From the NCBI GenBank assembly GCA_023228945.1, contig JALOAI010000035.1:1-42626 (forward strand): DNA of 42,626 nucleotides, written 5' to 3'. The DNA is from Pigmentiphaga sp. (GTDB taxonomy: Bacteria; Pseudomonadota; Gammaproteobacteria; Burkholderiales; Burkholderiaceae_B). Numbering within the stretch: position 1 is the stretch's first letter; every line of letters begins with the position of its first letter. Shown here piece after piece: positions 34,976-42,532 of the stretch. Below the pieces are notes generated by a model. The model was not told where the DNA came from, made no database searches, and was given only the letters and a program-made list of their open reading frames with translations. The translations under genes and the position numbers were made by a program.

Positions 34976-36130
34976 TCAGAGTGTGTGGCTACGGTCGCGG
35001 CCGAAGCCGCGCGGCGTGTCGATGCCGCGACCTACCGCCAATACTTTGAAGAGTTCTCCCATCTCGGCCTCCGATACCAGCTTTTGCACGCGATCGAGTT
35101 CGCGCAAATAATCGGCCGGAGCCTGGGCGCGCCAGGCGTCGAGATGTTGCAGCAGACCCGCGTCGAGCAGGAAAGCGGCCTGGCTGGTGTAGCCGAGCAC
35201 CTCCAGGCTGCCCGCCAGCGCGGCGTCGGCCATGGCCGTGAAATCCACGTGGGCGGTGATGTCCTGGACTCCCGGCAGCCACAGCGGATTGTCGTTGGCC
35301 GTATGCCGGAAGTGGCACATCAGCGTGCCCGCCAGGCGTTGCGGATGATAGTACTCGTGGCGGGGGAAGCCATAGTCGATGAACAGGGCGCCGCCGCGCC
35401 GCAGCCAGCGGCCCAGGCCCTGGATCCAGCCCTCGGCCTGGAGGTTGATCTCCGATACGTAGCCCGGCAGCGGCGGCATGCGTTCCCTCACCTGGGCCGC
35501 GAAACCGGCATCCGCGGGCCGATCCTGCCATTGCCAGCCGTCGTGCCAGGCAACGCCCCGCTCCAGCACGGTGCCTTCCGGGCTCCAGCGGAACAGCCGC
35601 ACCGGCATGGCGTCCAGCACTTCGTTGGCCACCACGCAGCCTGCAAAATCGTCGGGCAGGGTGTCCCGCCATTCGATGTTGGCGCCGAGACCGGCCAGGC
35701 GTTCCTGCTGGCGTTGGCGCAAGTCGGCCGAGACCTCGAGGATGGCATAGCGCACCTCCAGGCCCGCCGTCCGCAGGGCGGGGATCAGGCTGGCGGCCAG
35801 GGCGCCGGTACCGGCGCCGATTTCAAGAACCTCCGGACTACCGCTGGCGTGCAGGATATCGGCCACCGGCCCGGCCAGCGTATGGCCGAACCAGGGGCTC
35901 AATTCGGGCGCGGTGATGAAGTCGCTGCTGCCGGCGGCGTCGGTGGGCGCGGCCAGCTTGCGGCTGCCGGCGGCGTAATAGCCCAGGCCGGGTGCGTAAA
36001 GAGCCTCGTGCATGAACGCATCGAAACCCAGCCAGCCGCCCGCGGTTTCAAGGATCTGGCGCAGGTGGGTCTCGACCTCGGCGGCCTGGGCCAGGACCTC
36101 CGGTCCGGGAGTGGGGGGGGTGGGCATCAT
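34976..36130 (-). CDS. MidA/NDUFAF7-type SAM-dependent methyltransferase
   Basis: 384-aa protein of the MidA (DUF185) family; the mitochondrial relative NDUFAF7 methylates an arginine of complex I. SAM motif VLEIGAGTGAL is at 101-111. FMHEALYAPGLGYYAAG and DFITAPELSPWFG near the N-terminus, VVANEVLDAMPV in the middle and INLQAEGWIQGLG further on are all family motifs. The ATG at 36130 follows GGAG by 6 nt; a second ATG directly after it is equally possible. The bacterial substrate is not established. Confidence 0.87.
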   Translation of the reverse strand: MMPTPPTPGPEVLAQAAEVETHLRQILETAGGWLGFDAFMHEALYAPGLGYYAAGSRKLAAPTDAAGSSDFITAPELSPWFGHTLAGPVADILHASGSPEVLEIGAGTGALAASLIPALRTAGLEVRYAILEVSADLRQRQQERLAGLGANIEWRDTLPDDFAGCVVANEVLDAMPVRLFRWSPEGTVLERGVAWHDGWQWQDRPADAGFAAQVRERMPPLPGYVSEINLQAEGWIQGLGRWLRRGGALFIDYGFPRHEYYHPQRLAGTLMCHFRHTANDNPLWLPGVQDITAHVDFTAMADAALAGSLEVLGYTSQAAFLLDAGLLQHLDAWRAQAPADYLRELDRVQKLVSEAEMGELFKVLAVGRGIDTPRGFGRDRSHTL

Positions 36131-36254
36131 GGCTCTCTCCGCTGCATGGCCGGCATTGTAAACAGCGGCGAGCCAGCCGACTGAAGCAGGAGGGTAACGC
36201 CTCGCCGCCTGGTGGGCGTCATTCGCGCCACGGGCGGATTCCGCGGCCGGAGTT

Positions 36255-37004
36255 TCAGCCCTGGCCAACCCAATCGATCGGAGGCAGGCCGCGCTCCGCC
36301 AACCAATCGTTGGCCCGCGAGAAGTGCGCGCAGCCCAGAAACGGCACTGGCGGCCGTTGCGCCGACAGCGGCGAGGGATGGTTGGCGGCCAGGATGCAGT
36401 GCGGGCTGCCGGCTGGAATGAGCTGGCGCTTGCTTTGCGCGAACGAGCCCCACAGCATGAACACCTTCGGCGCTGGATCGCGCGCCACGACCTCGATGAT
36501 GCTGTCGGTAAAGGCTTCCCAGCCCCGTTTGGCGTGCGAGGCTGCCTGGCCGTCTTCCACCGTCAGGATGGCATTGAGCAGCAGGACGCCTTGTCGTGCC
36601 CAGCGGGTCAGGTCGTTGTCGAAGTGTGCGGGGTCGCCGCCCTCGTGGTTGGCGATTTCGAGAAAGATATTGCGCAGGCTGGGTGGCCGGCGCACGTGGC
36701 TGGGTACGGAGAACGACAGGCCTTGTGCCTGGCCAGGCCCGTGGTAGGGGTCTTGGCCGAGGATGACCACGCGCACCGCTTCGGGGGGCGTGAGTTGCAA
36801 GGCACGAAAAGGCTGTGCGGGATAAATCCGGGCGCCATCGGCCAGGCGTTGATCGATGAAGGCCACCAGTTCGGCCATGCCCTGGCTGGCGAGAATCCCT
36901 TCCAGGTCGCGCCGCCAGCTGCCGGGCAATCGTTGTAAATGTGCCGAAATCGGCTCGCGCAGGCGATTATCGGAGGCGGTAGCGGGATTGGCGGTATCGG
37001 GCAT
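36255..37004 (-). CDS. ung: Uracil-DNA glycosylase
   Basis: 249-aa family-1 uracil-DNA glycosylase that removes uracil from DNA to start base-excision repair. The water-activating motif GQDPYHGPGQAQGLSFSV carries catalytic D85, and the minor-groove loop HPSPLSA carries H209. LLLNAILTVEDGQAASH is the conserved central strand. It starts 5 nt after the trpC stop on the same strand, so it is probably co-transcribed as the tail of the trpGDC unit. Confidence 0.96.
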   Translation of the reverse strand: MPDTANPATASDNRLREPISAHLQRLPGSWRRDLEGILASQGMAELVAFIDQRLADGARIYPAQPFRALQLTPPEAVRVVILGQDPYHGPGQAQGLSFSVPSHVRRPPSLRNIFLEIANHEGGDPAHFDNDLTRWARQGVLLLNAILTVEDGQAASHAKRGWEAFTDSIIEVVARDPAPKVFMLWGSFAQSKRQLIPAGSPHCILAANHPSPLSAQRPPVPFLGCAHFSRANDWLAERGLPPIDWVGQG

Positions 37005-37009
37005 GGACG

Positions 37010-37801
37010 TCAGGCCATGAACAGGCGCTGGAGTTCGGCGCCGGGCTCGGGCGCGCGCATGAAGGTTTCGCCCACCAGGAAAGCGTGGACGTCGTGCTCG
37101 CGCATGCGGCGCACGTCGTCCACCGTGACGATACCGCTCTCGGTAATGACCCGCTTGCCTGCCGGGATGCGGGGCAGTAGGTCCAGCGTGTGGTCGAGCG
37201 AGACTTCGAAGGTGCGTAGATTGCGATTATTGATGCCCAGCAAGGGGCTGCGCAGCGACAGCGCAACCTCCAGTTCGGCGGCATCGTGAATCTCCACCAG
37301 CACGTCCATGCCCAGGCCCATGGCGCAAGCTTCGAGGTCGCGCAATTGCGAGGGCTTCAGGGCGGCCACGATCAGCAGCACGCAATCGGCGCCCATGGCG
37401 CGGGCTTCGGCCACCTGGTAGGTGTCGATCACGAAATCCTTGCGCAGCACCGGCAGCGAGCAGGCGGCGCGGGCCTGGCGCAGGAAGTTGTGCGAACCCT
37501 GGAAGAACTGCACGTCGGTCAGTACCGACAGGCAGGCGGCGCCATGGGAGGCATAGGAGCCGGCGATGGCCACGGGGTCGAAGTCGGGGCGGATCACCCC
37601 TTTGGAAGGCGAGGCCTTCTTGATCTCTGCGATTACGCCGGGCCGGCCGGCGGCGATCTGGGATTCGAGGGCGGCCGCAAAGCCGCGGACATCCTGGCGG
37701 GCTTCCGCCTCGCGGATGAGTTCGGCTTCGCTGCGCAGGCGGCGCGCAACGGCCACCTCATCGGCCTTTACGGCCAGGATCTTCTCGAGTACGTCGTTCA
37801 T
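37010..37801 (-). CDS. trpC: Indole-3-glycerol phosphate synthase
   Basis: 263-aa TIM-barrel enzyme that closes the indole ring in tryptophan synthesis. Motifs: VIAEIKKASPSKG (phosphate/catalytic lysine), LRKDFVIDTYQ, VLLIVAAL, LGINNRNLRTFEV and the ESGIVTVDDV phosphate-binding end. ATG 37801 gives the standard MNDVLEKIL start. It is monofunctional, not fused to TrpF. Between trpD (151 nt upstream) and ung. Confidence 0.96.
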   Translation of the reverse strand: MNDVLEKILAVKADEVAVARRLRSEAELIREAEARQDVRGFAAALESQIAAGRPGVIAEIKKASPSKGVIRPDFDPVAIAGSYASHGAACLSVLTDVQFFQGSHNFLRQARAACSLPVLRKDFVIDTYQVAEARAMGADCVLLIVAALKPSQLRDLEACAMGLGMDVLVEIHDAAELEVALSLRSPLLGINNRNLRTFEVSLDHTLDLLPRIPAGKRVITESGIVTVDDVRRMREHDVHAFLVGETFMRAPEPGAELQRLFMA

Positions 37802-37952
37802 GGGGCTGGTATGGCGGCCTGCCGTGGCGCCGGGCGGCACCGTGCGGCGGCGGGTGGCCGCGTCTCCTGGAAAAATTGGGCTGAGCCCGTTGCCGGGCCT
37901 CGAATCGGAAGCCGGCCCTCTGCTGCGCAAAAGAGCCTGGCTCCGGCGTCGG

Positions 37953-38993
37953 TCAGTTTGCGCCTGGAAAACGCCGAGTATAGGCGGCAAACGTTTCCAA
38001 TTTGTCACGCGCCTGGCCGCTGGCGAGCAACTCGAAAGCCTGGCGGATACCCGCGGCGATGGACTCCGCCCGGTTGCCGGTATAAAGGGCGAGGCCGGCG
38101 TTGAGGGCCACGATATCGCGCGCCGCGCCAGGCTTGTTGTCCAAGGCATCGCGCAGCAAAGCGGCCGATTCTTGGCGGTTGGCAACCTTGATGCCGCGAT
38201 TGGACACCATGTCGAGACCGAAGTCTTCGGGATGGATCTCATACTCGCGCACGTTGCCATCCTTGAGTTCGCCGACCATCGTCGCCGCGCCCAGCGAGCC
38301 TTCGTCCATGCCGTCGCGGCCGTGGATCACCAGCACGTGGCGCGAACCCAGGCGCTGCAGCACCCGCACCTGGATGCCCACCAGGTCGGGGTGGAACACG
38401 CCCATCAACTGATTGCCGGCGCCGGCCGGATTGGTCAGCGGACCGAGGATGTTGAACATCGTTCGCACCGCCAGGGCCTTGCGAATGCCGGCGACATTCT
38501 TCATCGCGCCGTGGTACGACGGCGCGAACATGAAGCCGATGCCGGTGGCCTCGATGCACTCCGCCACCGCCTCGGGCCCGAGCATGATGTTGATGCCCAG
38601 CTCCTCCATCACGTCGGCGCTGCCCGACGACGACGACGCGCTGCGGTTGCCGTGCTTGGCGATCGGCACGCCGCCTGCCGCGGCCACGAACATGGCGGCG
38701 GTGCTGATGTTGAACGTATGGCTGCCGTCGCCGCCCGTGCCGGCCATGTCGAGCAGGTCGCCGGCATTGGCCACCGCAACGGGCGTGGCGAACTCGCGCA
38801 TGATCTCCGCCGCGGCGGTAATTTCGCCCACGGTTTCCTTCTTGACGCGCAGGCCCATGATGAGGGCGGCCGCCAGCGGTTCGGGCAGCTCGCCGCGCAT
38901 GATCTGCCGCATCAGGTGCAGCATTTCGTCATGGAAGATCTCGCGGTGTTCGATGCAACGGGTCAGGGCTTCGGTGATGGTGATCTGGGTCAT
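37953..38993 (-). CDS. trpD: Anthranilate phosphoribosyltransferase
   Basis: 346-aa enzyme that transfers phosphoribosyl from PRPP to anthranilate. The PRPP-binding GTGGDGSHTFNIST, KHGNRSASSSSGSADVMEELG and FMFAPSYHGAMKNV motifs are all complete. It starts 4 nt after the trpG stop, implying coupling. Free-standing, not fused to TrpG. Confidence 0.97.
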   Translation of the reverse strand: MTQITITEALTRCIEHREIFHDEMLHLMRQIMRGELPEPLAAALIMGLRVKKETVGEITAAAEIMREFATPVAVANAGDLLDMAGTGGDGSHTFNISTAAMFVAAAGGVPIAKHGNRSASSSSGSADVMEELGINIMLGPEAVAECIEATGIGFMFAPSYHGAMKNVAGIRKALAVRTMFNILGPLTNPAGAGNQLMGVFHPDLVGIQVRVLQRLGSRHVLVIHGRDGMDEGSLGAATMVGELKDGNVREYEIHPEDFGLDMVSNRGIKVANRQESAALLRDALDNKPGAARDIVALNAGLALYTGNRAESIAAGIRQAFELLASGQARDKLETFAAYTRRFPGAN

Positions 38994-38997
38994 GGTG

Positions 38998-39564
38998 TCA
39001 GAGCTCGAGGAAATTTTTGAGAAGGCCGTGGCCGTGTTCGCTGAGAATCGATTCGGGATGGAACTGCACGCCATAGATGGGTAGGGCTTTGTGCCGAAGT
39101 CCCATGATTTCGCCGTCCGCCGTCTCGGCGGTGATCTCCAGGCAAGCGGGCAGGCTGGCGCGCTCCACCGCCAGCGAGTGGTAGCGGGTGACGGAATAGG
39201 GCGACGGCAAACCGCGAAAAACATCGGTGCCGCGATGCGTGATGAGAGAGGTTTTGCCGTGCATGATGCGCTGCGCGCGCACCACCTTGCCGCCAAAGGC
39301 CTGGCCGATGGCCTGGTGGCCCAGGCAGACACCAAGAATGGGCAGTTGGCCGGCAAATCGATCCAACGACGCGAGGGTGACCCCGGCCTGGTCGGGAGCG
39401 CATGGGCCCGGCGATAGGCACAAGCGATCGGGCGCGCGGGCGGCGATCTCGTCGAGCGTGATCTGGTCGTTGCGTACGACATCCACTTCAACCCCCAACT
39501 CGCCGAAATACTGGACGAGGTTGTAGGTGAAGGAATCGTAGTTGTCGATCATGAGGAGCTTCAT
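38998..39564 (-). CDS. trpG: Anthranilate synthase glutamine amidotransferase component
   Basis: 188-aa class-I glutamine amidotransferase that feeds ammonia to TrpE. The triad is C80 (GVCLGHQ), H169 and E171 (YGVQFHPESIL). MKLLMIDNYDSFTYNLVQY is the canonical start at ATG 39564, with AGAGG before it. Its normal partner trpE is not upstream; mobile-DNA remnants are there instead. It may double as PabA, as in some bacteria. Confidence 0.96.
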   Translation of the reverse strand: MKLLMIDNYDSFTYNLVQYFGELGVEVDVVRNDQITLDEIAARAPDRLCLSPGPCAPDQAGVTLASLDRFAGQLPILGVCLGHQAIGQAFGGKVVRAQRIMHGKTSLITHRGTDVFRGLPSPYSVTRYHSLAVERASLPACLEITAETADGEIMGLRHKALPIYGVQFHPESILSEHGHGLLKNFLEL

Positions 39565-40118
39565 CGCGGCCTCTTGAAGCCGGCATGGAGCGCGCAACGC
39601 GAGCGCCGCCCGAGTGAGGCCGTGTCAGGCTGGAGTCGCGGAGAAACGCCGCGCCTGGACGGCGCCGGCCGTCGCAAAGACGCGAGCATGGCCGAACCGG
39701 CAAGTGGTGGCCTGGAAGCCTGGATAAAAAGACGTGGGGAACTGAGGGGCATCGGGCAATCTCCTGAATTCTGGAGCCGCCGTGCCGGGGGGAGCCTATC
39801 CGCTGAAACCGCTGCTGATGAACCTTGCCTGCCGGTACGGCGGCAAGGTGCGGTTCAAAACCGCGACGACGTGCCGCTTCCTAGGGGAAGCGCCACCACT
39901 GAGCAACGAGGATCGAAGCGGTATGGGTCATGACAACTGAAGTTGTGTTGCGATGAAAAGCCGGGAGAGAGGGCCTTCTGCGAAGTTTTTGATCGGCGAA
40001 GAAGGCTGATGGATTTTTGTACGACTTGGAAATTATAGCGTTGGTGCCGGGGAGGTGTCCATGGGGGTAGAGCACCTCCTAAGCTATCGCGCTCTATGGA
40101 CCCAATTCCGACGGCGGC
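39565..40118 (-). other. trpG upstream region with clustered hairpins
   Basis: No convincing gene. On the minus strand a 63-codon frame starts at 39752 behind an AGGAG and its stop overlaps the trpG start (ATGA), but its composition is that of a shadow frame. Three adjacent inverted repeats lie at 39822-39849 (12-bp stem with one bulge), 39850-39864 (GCGGTT-CAA-AACCGC) and 39875-39892 (CGCTTCC-TAGG-GGAAGCG). They could be an RNA leader of trpGDC. None has a T tract, and no Trp-rich leader peptide was found. Confidence 0.4.
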
Positions 40119-40481
40119 GTGAAGGCGGGTGCGAGGATTGGGCTTAGTCGAGCTGGGGATGTCGCTCTCACTGAGCGTGCAAGCTTCGTCAGTGCCGAGT
40201 TGGGGGTGGAGGGGGGCGGCAAGATCGCGTTTGAAGTACGTGGCGGTGAGGTGGTGATCGCCCGTGCGGCTGCTGGTGGTCATGAAGAGCTGAGCAGTGG
40301 CGAGTTCTTGGATCTGTTGGAGGCGGATATTCGGATGGGCCGAAACGTTCTAGGCATACAGCGCGGCGCGGGTGATGTTGGTCATCGGGGACCGAGACAG
40401 GAGCTAGGACGTGGACAACGACACCGTCGCGTTTCGATGCGTCGGCATGGCTGGACATTACTGTTCATCAAGGTTTATTAG
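40119..40481 (+). pseudogene. Decayed PrlF-YhaV toxin-antitoxin remnant
   Basis: The frame from 40119 contains ALTERASFV, then KIAFEVRGGEVVIARA and EFLDLLEADI. This is the order of PrlF/SohA antitoxins (LT-R--T strand, swapped-hairpin AbrB-like fold, then FLDFLARDI), but about 8 residues of the TTVPAPVR segment are missing. At 40437 the same strand gives MRRHGWTLLF, matching the usual first residues of YhaV-type toxins, and the match ends there at unrelated DNA. Antitoxin and toxin are thus both broken: a deletion or frameshifts in the first, truncation of the second after about 10 residues. Confidence 0.5.
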
Positions 40482-40555
40482 CATATTCGTGTGGGCGGGA
40501 CCCATTTGGAGGATGGCGTCAAGGCTAAGATTACGCACGAGCTAAAACGACGGTC

Positions 40556-40781
40556 GAGAGCACATGGGTCATGTATCGCAGCTTGGCCTCGGTGAACTTA
40601 CCCTTCTTGTAGAGCTTGGCCTGCGGGTCGGTTGTGCTCTGATGCGTGGCGTTGCCTTGCTTCTTGCCCCCTTGAAATCCACCGAGGGATTGCGCCCCGG
40701 CGGTGTGGGCGGACCACTGCCGTCCTTGGGCTGAAAGCTCTTGTGGCTGGCCCAGGCCTCGATCATCGTGCCGTCCACGCT
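40556..40781 (-). pseudogene. IS5-family transposase fragment, C-terminal side
   Basis: Minus-strand sequence VDGTMIEAWASHKSFQPKDG, then NPSVDFKG, KKQGNATHQSTTDP and AKLYKKG is the central DDE region of an IS5-family transposase. A one-base loss in the C run at 40667-40671 shifts the frame between FKG and KKQ. It stops after YMTHVLS, where the family normally continues with ENRNGL. Its upstream half lies at 42274 and later, beyond the inserted IS1111-type element. Confidence 0.8.
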
Positions 40782-40783
40782 TA

Positions 40784-40797
40784 TATGGACGCCTCCC
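40784..40797 (+). repeat. Left subterminal inverted repeat of the IS1111-type element
   Basis: TATGGACGCCTCCC, perfect inverse of 42256-42269. It lies 2-3 bp inside the element end. Confidence 0.85.
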
Positions 40798-40835
40798 GTG
40801 TGTCAAGTGAGTTTCCAAAGTTCTGGCAGTGGCGG

Positions 40836-40990
40836 ATCAACTGCGGTCTTATATCCGGCCTGTTTGCGCAGTCCGGATCTCGTCCGCCTGCTGGCCCTGA
40901 TGGTCATTCGCGAGGTCGGTGCCTACCTGAAGTACGGGCTTCGCACATGGCGAGCCTGAGCGTTGACTTGGCTTTGCCGACCCACGGTCT
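40836..40990 (-). ncRNA. Predicted bridge RNA (seekRNA) of the IS1111-type element
   Basis: In transposase orientation the RNA reads as follows. Outer stem GGTCGG/CCGACC (40977-40982 with 40914-40919) plus GCC/GGC (40970-40972 with 40921-40923) encloses an internal loop. On its 5' side is GTCAACGCT (40959-40967), matching the left target flank plus CT at 8 of 9 bases. On its 3' side is ACTTCAG (40927-40933), exactly complementary to CT plus the right target flank. An inner GGCTCGC/GCGAAGCC hairpin caps it. A second loop follows, capped by an ATCCGG/CCGGAT hairpin (40853-40878). There ACCATC (40899-40904) matches the right end of the element, and ATATAAG (40848-40854) is complementary to CT plus its left end. 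Target loop then donor loop is the order known for IS621-type bridge RNAs. Boundaries are approximate. Confidence 0.75.
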
Positions 40991-41095
40991 GACCGCTTGC
41001 CATCACTTCCTCAACTGCACTCGCGCACTCTTTTCGGCGTTCGCCGTGTTCGTCGGTCTTGCGTGCGGGGTTGCCTCCCTGCCTGCCGACTTCAC

Positions 41096-42145
41096 CTATG
41101 TTCGTGCCGGTTCGGCATTGGGCATGCAGGCCGGCGCGGTCGACATCCATTGCATGTCATAGTTTCGGTGGTGAGCGATGAGTGCCCACGCCGTGCGAGC
41201 GAGCTTGTTGGCCAGCGCGACGACCGCCACGTTGGTTGGCCTGCGCGATAACAACGCCTGCACCCACGCCGAGCAATTTTTTCGGGCCACGACCGCTCTC
41301 GCTCCGGCAATGAGCAGGGTGCGCAGATAAGGGTCACCGCGTCGACTGATACCACCGATCCGGACCTTGCCGCCGGTGCCGGTGTGCCCAGGACATAGTC
41401 CCAGGCTCGCGGCAAACTCGCGGCCATTGCGCCACGCATGCCCATCGCCCAACACCGCCGCAAGCGCCGTCGCACCCAGCACACCGAGTCCCGGAACCGC
41501 GCGTAGCGTCTTTGCGGCCTCGACGCTCTGCTGCACCGCAGCGATCTCTTTGTCCATAACATCGACATTGTGGTCAATCTCGCGCAGCGACCTTAACTGC
41601 TCGTTCAACAGCCTCACCATCAACGCTGGCAGCTTGGCGTCAATGTCCGCGCGTTGCTCTGCGAGCATCTGCAACGCGGAGTGACGGCCTTGAGGGAGGA
41701 AGATTCCGAACTCGTAGAGCAACCCGCGTAGAGAGTTGATCGTCGCCGTCCGGATGCTGACCCAATGCGATCTCGTGCGATGCAGCGACAGGATGGCCTG
41801 CTGTTCGGTGCTCTTGATAGGTACCCTGCGAATGTCCCCGTGGCCCGCTGCGACCCAGATTGCCCGTGCGTCGGCCGCGTCGTCCTTGTTGCCTCTGACG
41901 AAGGCTCGAACCTGGCCCGCAGGCAGCAATTCGACGGCGTGCCCCATTGCCGTCAAGGTCCGCGCCCAGTGGTGAGAACCACCGCAGGCCTCCATGGCCA
42001 CGCGGGTCGGCTGCATCTGTGCAAAAAACTCGAGGAACTTCGCCCTGCTGAGCTTCTTGCGATGGATCTCGCCGGTCTCGATCTCGACCCAGTGCAACTG
42101 CATCACGTTCTTGGCCGTGTCCACGGCGTATGTCGCAGCATTCAT
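41096..42145 (-). CDS. IS110-family (IS1111 subgroup) transposase
   Basis: 349-aa DEDD recombinase, apparently intact. The N-terminal RuvC-like domain has D9 (YAVDTAKNVMQLHWVE), E52 (RVAMEACGG) and D89/D92 (NKDDAADARAI). The middle is helical. The C-terminal Transposase_20 domain holds LRAVPGLGVLGATALAAVLGD and the serine motif GGISRRGDPYLRTLL (S267). Length fits the family (300-400 aa). The element around it has guide-like non-coding DNA downstream, as expected for IS1111 members. Confidence 0.95.
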   Translation of the reverse strand: MNAATYAVDTAKNVMQLHWVEIETGEIHRKKLSRAKFLEFFAQMQPTRVAMEACGGSHHWARTLTAMGHAVELLPAGQVRAFVRGNKDDAADARAIWVAAGHGDIRRVPIKSTEQQAILSLHRTRSHWVSIRTATINSLRGLLYEFGIFLPQGRHSALQMLAEQRADIDAKLPALMVRLLNEQLRSLREIDHNVDVMDKEIAAVQQSVEAAKTLRAVPGLGVLGATALAAVLGDGHAWRNGREFAASLGLCPGHTGTGGKVRIGGISRRGDPYLRTLLIAGARAVVARKNCSAWVQALLSRRPTNVAVVALANKLARTAWALIAHHRNYDMQWMSTAPACMPNAEPART

Positions 42146-42255
42146 TTCGGAACCTCCAATTCAGTGGTTGAACGCAACCGCCACTTTGGCACTCCATGGC
42201 GTCAAGCGCAAAGCTCTGCCTCGTCCGCGCTCCGCAGCGTGGCAAAGCCCGTGGG

Positions 42256-42269
42256 GGGAGGCGTCCATA
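42256..42269 (-). repeat. Right subterminal inverted repeat of the IS1111-type element
   Basis: GGGAGGCGTCCATA on the plus strand, the perfect inverse of 40784-40797. It is followed by CCAT and the CT core before IS5 sequence resumes. Confidence 0.85.
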
Positions 42270-42273
42270 CCAT

Positions 42274-42455
42274 CTGAAGTGCTCGTCGCTCACGAAGCCT
42301 TGCCATTCCGCCAGGTACAGCACGCGCTGGAAGAATTCGCGGGCCAGATCCGTGCTCAGCAACCGATCGCGGTTGATGCTGAAGACCGTGCGATCCCAGA
42401 TCGGGGTGTCCATCTCCAAACCGACGAACCAGCGGAACATCAGGTTGTAGGGCAC
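42274..42455 (-). pseudogene. IS5-family transposase fragment, N-terminal side
   Basis: Minus-strand sequence EVPYNLMFRWFVGLEMD, then WDRTVFSINRDRLL, FFQRVLYLAEWQG and VSDEHF is the N-terminal domain of the same IS5-family transposase as at 40556-40781. Joining VSDEHF to SVDGTMIEAW restores the family sequence exactly. The very N-terminus is missing; the edge near 42455 is approximate and abuts the next IS. Confidence 0.78.
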
Positions 42456-42532
42456 CTCGAAAAACCTCAATGACCTTCCATGTTGGTACAATACGCATAC
42501 TACCGAAACCAACGTGATCTGACCGTCCCGCC

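Larger units (their letters stand above)
40780..42273 (-). mobile_element. IS110-family element, IS1111 subgroup, inserted in an IS5 transposase gene
   Basis: 1.49-kb element with one transposase gene (minus strand) and about 300 bp of non-coding DNA after it, the IS1111 layout. Near-terminal inverted repeats TATGGACGCCTCCC (40784-40797 and 42256-42269) are perfect over 14 bp and slightly inside the ends, as in this subgroup. The IS5 gene reads SDEHF on one side and SVDGTMI on the other. The rejoined target is CCGTCCACG-CT-GAAGTGC (plus strand), with the CT present at both junctions. CT is the core dinucleotide expected for IS110-type recombination. Confidence 0.88.

Noticed and set aside
34871..36184. 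Plus-strand 437-codon frame opposite the MidA-type gene
   Set aside because: Shadow of a gene with a clear SAM motif; no motif of its own.
39561..39752. 63-codon minus-strand frame coupled to trpG by ATGA
   Set aside because: It has AGGAG and a neat overlap, but the Arg/Pro/Ser-rich product matches nothing and looks like a shadow composition. It is mentioned in the region note only.
39822..39892. Three hairpins as intrinsic terminators
   Set aside because: No T tract follows any of them on either strand.
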